From positions 186,001 to 250,000 of the forward strand of contig NZ_FTMO01000005.1 of NCBI RefSeq assembly GCF_900156025.1: a stretch of 64,000 nucleotides of DNA, read 5' to 3'. Positions 51,871-58,952 of the stretch are shown piece by piece. Position 1 is the stretch's first letter, and every line of letters begins with the position of its first letter. The notes below the pieces were generated by a model. The model ran no database searches, was not told the DNA's origin, and saw only the letters and a program-made list of their open reading frames with translations. Origin of the DNA: Allobosea sp. TND4EK4 (GTDB lineage: Bacteria; Pseudomonadota; Alphaproteobacteria; Rhizobiales; Beijerinckiaceae). Made by a program: the position numbers and the translations under genes.

Positions 51871-53046
51871 GTGGCCGCTCCTCATATCGTCATCGCCGGC
51901 GCCGGCATCGGCGGCTTGACGGCGGGTCTGTGCCTCGCCCGGCGCGGCATCGCGGTCACCATCGTCGAGAAGCGCACCGGCTTCGGCGAGCTCGGGGCCG
52001 GCCTGCAGATCTCGCCGAACTCCGGCCGCGTCCTGGACGGGCTGGATCTGGCCCTGCCGCTGAAGCGCGTCGCAGTCTCCTCCCGCGGCCTGACGATTCG
52101 ACGCTGGCGCAGCGGCGCCGAGCTTCTGGCGATGCCGGTTACGCAGGAGCCGGGAGAGCCGCCCTTCCGCCTGCTGAAGCGCAACGACCTCCACACCGTC
52201 CTGCTCGACGCCATCCGGGCGATGCCGAACATCCGCCTGCTGGTCGGGCGCGGGGTGCAGGACGCGGCACAGGATGCCGAAGGCGTCACGATCACGCTCG
52301 ACGGCAAGAACGGCGAGCCCCTGCGCGCCATCGCGCTGATCGGCGCCGATGGCGGCCGCTCCCGCGTGCGCGAACTCGCGGGCGACACCGCCCCGCCGGT
52401 CTTCACCGGCTACGAGGCCTGGCGCACCGTGCTGCCCGCCACCGGCGCGGAGATTCCGGGCGTGACGCTGCATCTGGGGGCCGGCCGTCACGCCGTGCAC
52501 TATCCGGTCGCGGCCGGCCGCGAGATCAATCTCGTCATCCTCCGGCAGGCGCAGGAGGCGCGCGAAGGCTGGTCGCGCGAGGGCGACCGCGCTTTGCTGC
52601 TCGACCATGTCGCGAAGGCCTCACCCGCCCTGCGCGACCTCGCGCGCTCGGCCCCCGGTTGGCTGGTCTGGTCGCTGTTCGACCGCGCGCCTGCGGCCAT
52701 GGCGAAAGGCCGGATTGCGCTCATCGGAGACGCGGCCCACCCCGTCCTGCCCTTCCTCGCCCAGGGCGCATCGCTCGCGATCGAGGACGCGGCGGTGCTT
52801 GCGCGGCATCTCGCCACGACGCTCGCCAGCGACGGGAATGCCGGCGTGGCGACGGCCCTCGCCACCTTCGCGGCCGCCCGCGCCGGCCGTGCCGCACGCG
52901 TCCAGAGCGAAAGCCGCAGCAATGGCCGCACCTATCATCTCGGCCTTCCGCTGAGCCTCGGCCGCGATCTCGTGCTGCGCAGGCTCGGCGCCGAGGGCAT
53001 GCGCGCCCGCTATCGCTGGCTCTACGACTGGCGCGAGGAGGCCTGA
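51871..53046 (+). CDS. FAD-dependent aromatic-type monooxygenase
   Basis: 391 residues. Rossmann GAGIGGLTAGLCLARRG at the N-terminus, the DG motif region (IGADGGRSRVRELAG) and GDAAHPVLPFLAQGASLAIE mark a UbiH/salicylate-hydroxylase-type flavoprotein. The substrate is unknown. The GTG start follows GGAAAGG. Confidence 0.9.
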   Translation: MAAPHIVIAGAGIGGLTAGLCLARRGIAVTIVEKRTGFGELGAGLQISPNSGRVLDGLDLALPLKRVAVSSRGLTIRRWRSGAELLAMPVTQEPGEPPFRLLKRNDLHTVLLDAIRAMPNIRLLVGRGVQDAAQDAEGVTITLDGKNGEPLRAIALIGADGGRSRVRELAGDTAPPVFTGYEAWRTVLPATGAEIPGVTLHLGAGRHAVHYPVAAGREINLVILRQAQEAREGWSREGDRALLLDHVAKASPALRDLARSAPGWLVWSLFDRAPAAMAKGRIALIGDAAHPVLPFLAQGASLAIEDAAVLARHLATTLASDGNAGVATALATFAAARAGRAARVQSESRSNGRTYHLGLPLSLGRDLVLRRLGAEGMRARYRWLYDWREEA

Positions 53047-53104
53047 TCTCGCGCTCGCCGCAATTCGTTCCTATCTCTGCGTCAGGGAAGGGACCTGAAA
53101 CGAC

Positions 53105-53425
53105 ATGATCCGAACCAATCTGTTCGACCAGCTCAATCGCCGCCCCGCCGGCATGCCGCGTTGGGCCGCCTGGCTCGCCATGGCGGCGAGCTTCGCCGTC
53201 GGCATCACGCTGTTCCTGGTGGCGGCAAGCCTTGCGCTGATCCTGATCCCGGTCGTCGCGCTCGCCGGCGCGATCGCGATCTGGAGGCTGAAGGCCAGGC
53301 TCAAGGCCGCCGGCTTCGACGACCGCGCCGACCCCTTCGCGGGTCAGGCGAGGCCGCAGGGGCGCATCGAGATCATCGACGCCGAGTACCGGATCATCGA
53401 GCCCGGCGAGCCGCCGCGCCGCTGA
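53105..53425 (+). CDS. Small membrane protein of unknown function
   Basis: 106 residues: a polar N-terminus (MIRTNLFDQLNRRPAGMPRW), one long hydrophobic hairpin (residues about 22-62), and a basic tail ending with QGRIEIIDAEYRIIEPGEPP. No family recognised with confidence. It starts 58 bp after the monooxygenase gene and may be co-transcribed. Confidence 0.7.
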   Translation: MIRTNLFDQLNRRPAGMPRWAAWLAMAASFAVGITLFLVAASLALILIPVVALAGAIAIWRLKARLKAAGFDDRADPFAGQARPQGRIEIIDAEYRIIEPGEPPRR

Positions 53426-53481
53426 CGCGCCAGGACCGAAGCAAGCGGCTTTGAGACCGAAGCGGCTTGGCGCATCCCTGC

Positions 53482-54789
53482 TCAGTCGATCCGGCTGAGC
53501 AGGATCTTGTCGATGCGACGCCCGTCAAGATCGACGATCTCGAAGCGCCAGTGATCCTTGTCGAAGGTCTCGCCGACATTCGGCAAATGGTTCATCTCGG
53601 CCAGGATGAAGCCTGCGACGGTCTGGAAATCGGCGTCGCGCGGGACGGGAATCCCGAACTCGTGCGAGAACTCGTCGACCTGCATCCAGCCGGCGACCAG
53701 GAAGGAGCCGTCCTGCCGCTGGACGACGGCGGGCTCGCTCTCCTCTTCCTCCTGGAAGGCGCCGGTGATCGCCTCGAGCACGTCGCCGGGCGTGATGATG
53801 CCTTCGAAATGGCCGTATTCGTCGAAGACCAGCGCCATGTGCACCCGGCTCATGCGGATTTCGCGCAGCACGACGAGCGAGCTGGCCGTATCCATCACGA
53901 CAGGCGCCTCATGGATCTGCTTGCGCAACGACGCGATGTCGCCGCGCCCCGCCAGGAAGTCCAGAAGCTCCTTCACGATCAGCACGCCGATGATCGCGTC
54001 GGATTCACCATCATGGACCGGCAGGCGCGAGCGGCGCGTCTCGCGCAGCTGCGTGCGGATCTCCTCAAGCTCGTCGGAGAGATCGACGGTCTCGACCTCC
54101 CGGCGCGGCGTCATCAGCGCCCTCGCCGAACGGTCCGCAAGCCGCATCACGCCGGAGATCATCTCGCGCTCGTCGCGCTCCAGCACGCCGGCCGTTTCGG
54201 CCTCGGCGATGATGGTGCGCACCTCTTCCTCGGTGACCCTCTCCTCGGATTCGCCCTTCTGCCCGAGCAGCCGCAGCACCGCCTTGCCCGAGATGTCGAG
54301 CAGGAACACGATCGGAGCCCCGACCCGCGCGATCAGAAGCATCGCCGGCGCAACACGGGCGGCGACCTTTTCCGGATCGCGCAGCGCGATCTGCTTTGGC
54401 ACGAGCTCGCCAAGGATGAGCGAGAGATAGGTGATCAGGACGACGACGGCACCGACGCCGAGCGTATCGGAGACCGACTGCGAAAGCCCTTGTCCCACCA
54501 GCCATTCCGAGAGGCGCGCACCGAGCGTCGCGCCCGAAAAGGCGCCGGACAGGACGCCGACCAGCGTGATGCCGATCTGTACCGAGGACAGGAAGCGGCC
54601 GGGATCTTCCGCGAGGCGCATGGCGGTGGCGGCGCCTTTGCTACCTTGATCGCTCAGAACCTTGAGCCGCGCCGGCCTTGATGAGACCACTGCGAGTTCC
54701 GACATGGAGAGCAGACCGTTGATCACGGTCAGCGCCACGACGATCAGAATTTCGGTTAACAAAACCAGCCTGCGAACTGCGAAAGCCAC
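53482..54789 (-). CDS. CNNM/hemolysin family transporter-like protein
   Basis: 435 residues. DUF21 membrane domain (LLTEILIVVALTVINGLLSM, SELAVVSSRPARL), a linker (EVRTIIAEAETAGVLERDER), a CBS pair (MTPRREVETVDL, ALVFDEYGHFEGIITPGDVL) and a C-terminal CorC/HlyC domain. CNNM-like magnesium or divalent-cation efflux is the likely role. Confidence 0.92.
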   Translation of the reverse strand: MAFAVRRLVLLTEILIVVALTVINGLLSMSELAVVSSRPARLKVLSDQGSKGAATAMRLAEDPGRFLSSVQIGITLVGVLSGAFSGATLGARLSEWLVGQGLSQSVSDTLGVGAVVVLITYLSLILGELVPKQIALRDPEKVAARVAPAMLLIARVGAPIVFLLDISGKAVLRLLGQKGESEERVTEEEVRTIIAEAETAGVLERDEREMISGVMRLADRSARALMTPRREVETVDLSDELEEIRTQLRETRRSRLPVHDGESDAIIGVLIVKELLDFLAGRGDIASLRKQIHEAPVVMDTASSLVVLREIRMSRVHMALVFDEYGHFEGIITPGDVLEAITGAFQEEEESEPAVVQRQDGSFLVAGWMQVDEFSHEFGIPVPRDADFQTVAGFILAEMNHLPNVGETFDKDHWRFEIVDLDGRRIDKILLSRID

Positions 54790-54854
54790 AACGTCTGGCG
54801 GCCCGCTTCCGCGCTCCTTATAGCGTATTGCCGCCCCGACGCGATGGGGGGCCC

Positions 54855-55529
54855 ATGATTATTCGCGAGGCGCCGATGGCGAGCGACAGGCCAGCATTCT
54901 GGAACCCGGCCGAACAGGGCACCGCCCCCGCGCTGGCAAAGCTCAGCGCCCCGGCCGCGGCCCGTAACCGCGACGCGATCCTCGCCATCCTGCGGGAGAT
55001 CCTTCCGGCGCAGGGCCTTGTGCTGGAGGTCGCCAGCGGCTCGGGCGAGCATGTGGTGCATTTCGCCCGTTCCCTGCCCGGACTGGTCTTCCAGCCCAGC
55101 GACCCGAGCCCGCAGGCGCGGGCCAGTATTGCCGCCTGGGTGGTTGAAGCTGATATCGCCAACATCCGCCCGCCACTGGCGCTCGACGCCTCCGCCGCGG
55201 CCTGGCCGGACATCGCGCCCGACGCGGTGATCTGCATCAACATGGTCCACATCGCGCCCTGGAGCGCGGCGGAGGGCCTGTTCCGCCACGCAGGCGAAGG
55301 GCTCGCTGCGGGCGCACCGCTCTATCTCTACGGCCCCTTCAAACGCCCGGACTGCCCGCTGGAGCCGAGCAATGCGGCCTTCGATGCCAGCCTGCGCGAG
55401 CGCGACCCGCAATGGGGCCTGCGCGATCTCTCCGCCATATCCGCTCTGGCCGAAGCCAGCGGGTTCGCTGCGCCGGAGATCGCCGAGATGCCCGCCAACA
55501 ATCTGAGCCTGACCTTCCGCAAGCGCTGA
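54855..55529 (+). CDS. DUF938 methyltransferase-like protein
   Basis: 224 residues. SAM-binding GLVLEVASGSGEHVVHFARS and the DUF938 blocks FWNPAEQGTAPA, VICINMVHIAPWSAAEGLF and YLYGPFKRPDCPLEPSNAAF. A small-molecule methyltransferase of unknown substrate. ATG 54855 is preceded by GGGGG; the next ATG (54876) is also possible. Confidence 0.88.
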   Translation: MIIREAPMASDRPAFWNPAEQGTAPALAKLSAPAAARNRDAILAILREILPAQGLVLEVASGSGEHVVHFARSLPGLVFQPSDPSPQARASIAAWVVEADIANIRPPLALDASAAAWPDIAPDAVICINMVHIAPWSAAEGLFRHAGEGLAAGAPLYLYGPFKRPDCPLEPSNAAFDASLRERDPQWGLRDLSAISALAEASGFAAPEIAEMPANNLSLTFRKR

Positions 55530-55574
55530 CGGCGCTTGCGTCGGCGCCGCCTCGCCGCTACCGCTCGAAACCGT

Positions 55575-55660
55575 GCGGACGTGGCGAAACTGGTAGACGC
55601 AAGAGACTTAAAATCTCTCGGCCTCTGGCCGTGCGGGTTCGATCCCCGCCGTCCGCACCA
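55575..55660 (+). tRNA. tRNA-Leu (anticodon TAA)
   Basis: Acceptor GCGGACG (55575-55581) pairs with CGTCCGC (55650-55656), discriminator A, encoded CCA. The anticodon loop CTTAAAA on an AGAGA/TCTCT stem gives TAA. The extra arm TCGGCCTCTGGCCGT shows the class II tRNA-Leu shape. Confidence 0.95.
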
Positions 55661-55703
55661 TTCGGCCTCCAAGCCCATCGCCTTCCCCTGCCGCGTTCGG
55701 ATT

Positions 55704-55728
55704 GGAACGCGGAAGCCCATCCGGCGTT
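55704..55728 (+). promoter_or_regulatory. EcfG general-stress promoter
   Basis: GGAAC (55704-55708), 16 bases, CGTT (55725-55728): exact consensus, 57 bp before ATG 55786, just after tRNA-Leu. Confidence 0.6.
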
Positions 55729-55785
55729 CGGGTCCTGAACGCCCTCAGCGGGCGCAGATGCAGAAACGGGGCAGATGGGCCGACC

Positions 55786-56043
55786 ATGATCAAATCATCC
55801 TTGACCAGCCTGGCGGGCGTGTTCGTGGCACGCGAAGTCGGGAAAGGGGCCGTGCCCGCAGCCTTGTCCGTGCCGCTGAGCCTGCTCATCGCGCGGCTGC
55901 CGGGGCCCGTCCTTCTGCTCGGCGCCGCCGGCTACGGCGCCTACCGCCTCGCCGCAGCGTCCCGCGCCTCGCGGAAGCCCTCGCAGACGGCAGGCGAGAA
56001 GCCGCGCAGGCGTGCAGCCCGCACATCGATCGCCAAGAGCTGA
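55786..56043 (+). CDS. Small basic membrane protein, likely stress-induced
   Basis: 85 residues: a hydrophobic middle (VPLSLLIARLPGPVLLLGAA) and a strongly basic, Ser/Thr-rich tail (KPRRRAARTSIAKS). Unknown family. The exact EcfG promoter upstream predicts general-stress induction. Confidence 0.65.
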   Translation: MIKSSLTSLAGVFVAREVGKGAVPAALSVPLSLLIARLPGPVLLLGAAGYGAYRLAAASRASRKPSQTAGEKPRRRAARTSIAKS

Positions 56044-56219
56044 ACAGGACGGAGCGCGCTGAACACAACGGAAGTGTCCTTCCCGCGAATCCGTCCGGCC
56101 GCCTTTTCCCGGCGGCCGGACGCGAGATCGGGGCCGTGGCCCTGATGCCCCGGAAGACCGCCGCCGGACTGGCCTGATGGTTGCTGAATGATGAACGAAG
56201 CAACCCAGGATGTACCCGG

Positions 56220-56558
56220 ATGGCACAGACTTCTCCCAAAACGAATGCCGGCCGCGGCAAGCGCAGCCGCCTCGCCGCTTCCCGCGCGAGGAAAAGCGCA
56301 CTGGCGGGCAGCGTCTGCGCGGTCGCGCTGCTGCTTTCGCAGGAGAGCCAGGCCGACTTCCAGGTCGACACCCGCTATCATCCGGACGGTCGCACCACCG
56401 TGGTTCGCCGGATCAAGCCTCTGAACTTCTCGCTCGGCACCACGCCCGATGGCCCGGCCCCGTCGAACGACTGCCCCGGAAGCGCTTTCCAGATCGCCAA
56501 TCCCCGCGATGGCGAGCCTGCCTGTGTCGGCTATGTCTACCGGCGTCGGCCGCGCTGA
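56220..56558 (+). CDS. Exported hypothetical protein
   Basis: 112 residues. A basic N-terminus (KTNAGRGKRSRLAASRARKS), a hydrophobic export segment (ALAGSVCAVALLLSQ), then a mature part with HPDGRTTVVRRIKPLNFSLG and two cysteines (NDCPGSAF, PACVGYVYR). No family recognised. An in-frame start at 56181 is possible. Confidence 0.65.
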   Translation: MAQTSPKTNAGRGKRSRLAASRARKSALAGSVCAVALLLSQESQADFQVDTRYHPDGRTTVVRRIKPLNFSLGTTPDGPAPSNDCPGSAFQIANPRDGEPACVGYVYRRRPR

Positions 56559-56588
56559 CCCTCTGGCCCGCGTTCCTCGGAGTGCCGC

Positions 56589-57263
56589 TCAACGCTTGTG
56601 CGCGGGCTTGTACCATTCCACGCCATCGGGATCGACATAGAGACCCGGTGGAACATCCGCGCCGATCGATTCTTCCTTCATCGGGACGCGTTCGGTGTCA
56701 TCGTGGATCCCGGCCGGCTTCGTCGCCGTCTCCGGCGTGTCCTTGATATGCCGACGCGAGCTGCGAGCCGCATGGCTGACGACGCCGACGATGCGGCCTT
56801 GCCCGACGACGCGCTCCTGCAGTTCCGCCACCGGCCGCCCGGCAAAAGCGATCTGCGTTGCACCCTCGATCACCGGCAGGGCCTTGCCGCTCGCCCCCTC
56901 GCCGGTGACGCGCACGCCGAGGAAGCGCGGCACATAGGTTGCGCCGCCCTTGCCGAACGATTCCCAGCCTCCGGCCGAAACCATCTGCGCGGCGCAGCGC
57001 TTGTGAGCGCGCTCGCAGGCCGTGCGTGAGGCATAGCGGGGAGTTTTCTGAAGAAACTCCGCCCGCGCATTGCGATAGGCGAATTCGCACTGCTCGGCCG
57101 TCAGCTTGCCGGCGGCGACGCATTCGTCGCGCCGGACATAGACGCTGCCGCCCGCCTGCGCCGCAAGATCGGACGGCCCCGCCAAAGCGAGAGCCGGGGC
57201 GAGCGTCGCCACGCGCAGCATGGACAGGGCGGATGCCGGAATCATCATGCGATGTAACAACAT
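56589..57263 (-). CDS. DUF1190 (YgiB-like) exported protein
   Basis: 224 residues. Signal segment (MLRVATLAPALALAGPSDLA), then the DUF1190 core with paired cysteines: VRRDECVAAGKLTAEQCEFA, SRTACERAHKRCAAQM. The C-terminal region is basic and disordered. Envelope protein of unknown function. Thirty bases separate its start from the stop of the acyl synthetase gene, so it may be co-transcribed with it. Confidence 0.75.
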   Translation of the reverse strand: MLLHRMMIPASALSMLRVATLAPALALAGPSDLAAQAGGSVYVRRDECVAAGKLTAEQCEFAYRNARAEFLQKTPRYASRTACERAHKRCAAQMVSAGGWESFGKGGATYVPRFLGVRVTGEGASGKALPVIEGATQIAFAGRPVAELQERVVGQGRIVGVVSHAARSSRRHIKDTPETATKPAGIHDDTERVPMKEESIGADVPPGLYVDPDGVEWYKPAHKR

Positions 57264-57293
57264 TACGATTATGGCTTTAAAGCAGCTATGGCT

Positions 57294-58859
57294 TTAAAGC
57301 AGCGAGCGGCGTGAGGCGGCGAGCTCACGAGTCGCGCCGTAATCGATCTTGCCGTTGCCGAGAACCGGGATCGCCTGCGTCACCAGAATCGCACGCGGAA
57401 CCCAGAGCTCGGGAAAACCCTCTTCCTTGGCCGCCTCCTGGAGCGCGGCGCGGTCGGCGTCGGGCTTCTCGGTGATCAGCACGAGCTGCTCCCCCTTTCG
57501 CGCGTCCGGCAGGCCGACCACGACGTGGTTCTGGTCCGGCCAGAGCTTGGCGATCATCGTTTCGACGGCGGCCAGCGACACCATCTCTCCGCCGAGTTTG
57601 GCGAAGCGCTTGGCCCGCCCACGGATCGCGACGAAGCCCTCGTCCAGCACCACGATGTCGCCGGTATCGTGCCAGCCGCCTTCGGGCGGAACGATACGGC
57701 CCGGCTGTTCGGGATCGAGATAACCGGCCATGACGTTCGGGCCGCGCAGGCGCAGCCGGCCGCCCTCATGGATGCCCTCGACGGGGTCCAGCACCGCCTC
57801 CAGCCCCGGCAGAAGCTTGCCGACCGTGCCCTCGCGCATGGCTTGCGGCGTGTTGACCGCGATGACCGGCGAGCATTCGGTGCAGCCATAGCCTTCGAGG
57901 ATGGTGGTGCCATAGGGCTCCCACATCCGCTTCGTCTCGGCCTTCACCCGCTCGCCTCCGGCCACGACATAGCGGACGCTCTTCAGGTCGTCCGGCGCCG
58001 CGGCGCGCGCATACCCCTGGAGAAAGGTATCGGTCGCGAGCAGGAAGGTCGCCTTCATGTCGCCGATCAGCTTGGGAACCTGCTTGTAGTGCAGCGGGCT
58101 CGGATACAGCACCACCTTCATGCCGTGCAGCAGCGGCACCAGCAGCCCCGCCGTCAGCCCGAAGGAATGAAACGCCGGCAACGGGTTCATGAACACGTCG
58201 CGCTCCGAGATGGCGCCGGCGGCATGCGCGAAGACCTGACGGGCATTGGAGACGAGGTTGGCATGGCTCAGCACGACGCCCTTCGGGATTCCCTCCGTGC
58301 CGGAGGTGAACAGGATCACGGCCGGCTCGTCCGGCTTGGCTTCGTAGCGCTGGTGAACCAGGCCGGGGGCGAGGCTGCTCAGCGCGCCCCGCGCCTTGTC
58401 GAGGCTGGTGATCTCCTTGCGGACATCTTCCAGATAGATCACGCGCCGCCCCTCTCCGAGCGCGGCGATCTCCTCGTCGAGCTCGCCCTTCTCGACGAAG
58501 CGGCGCGAGGTCACGATGGTCTTGAGCTGTGCCAACGCGCCCGCCGCGCGCAGGTTGCGCACGCCGGCCGTGAAGTTCAGCATCGCCGGCACGCGGCCAT
58601 AGGCCATCAGCGCGAACACCGTCACCGCCATGCCCTGCATGTTGGGCAGCAGCACGCCGACGGTCTCGCGCTCCGAGGTCACCGCTGCGAGCTTGCGCCC
58701 CAGGACCAGCGCGCCCAGCACCAGCCGGCCATAGGTGATTGGCTGCCGTTCCGGGTCCTCCAGCGCGATGCGGCTCTTGCCGTGGCGCGAGACGGCCTGC
58801 AACAGGGCCCGGAACACGCTGATGCGCGCGCCCGCGGCGTCGAAAGGGGTGGCGGCCAT
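57294..58859 (-). CDS. AMP-binding acyl-CoA/acyl-ACP synthetase
   Basis: 521 residues of the adenylate-forming family. P-loop-like ILFTSGTEGIPKGVVLSHAN, GYGCTECSPVIAVN (A5), HDTGDIVVLDEGFVAIRGR (A7/A8) and the catalytic Lys near the end (GNGKIDYGATREL). It resembles the synthetase half of Aas (acyl-ACP synthetase/2-acyl-GPE acyltransferase), so lysophospholipid or fatty acid activation is plausible. Start ATG 58859 with GGAGACGAG upstream. Confidence 0.88.
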   Translation of the reverse strand: MAATPFDAAGARISVFRALLQAVSRHGKSRIALEDPERQPITYGRLVLGALVLGRKLAAVTSERETVGVLLPNMQGMAVTVFALMAYGRVPAMLNFTAGVRNLRAAGALAQLKTIVTSRRFVEKGELDEEIAALGEGRRVIYLEDVRKEITSLDKARGALSSLAPGLVHQRYEAKPDEPAVILFTSGTEGIPKGVVLSHANLVSNARQVFAHAAGAISERDVFMNPLPAFHSFGLTAGLLVPLLHGMKVVLYPSPLHYKQVPKLIGDMKATFLLATDTFLQGYARAAAPDDLKSVRYVVAGGERVKAETKRMWEPYGTTILEGYGCTECSPVIAVNTPQAMREGTVGKLLPGLEAVLDPVEGIHEGGRLRLRGPNVMAGYLDPEQPGRIVPPEGGWHDTGDIVVLDEGFVAIRGRAKRFAKLGGEMVSLAAVETMIAKLWPDQNHVVVGLPDARKGEQLVLITEKPDADRAALQEAAKEEGFPELWVPRAILVTQAIPVLGNGKIDYGATRELAASRRSLL

Positions 58860-58952
58860 GCCGGCTCGTCTCCGTCGGCGTTTCCTCGCAGGTGAACGTA
58901 GTGGCACCGGCGCCGGTTGCAATGAGGATGGGCCGCCGCGGATGAGCGGCGT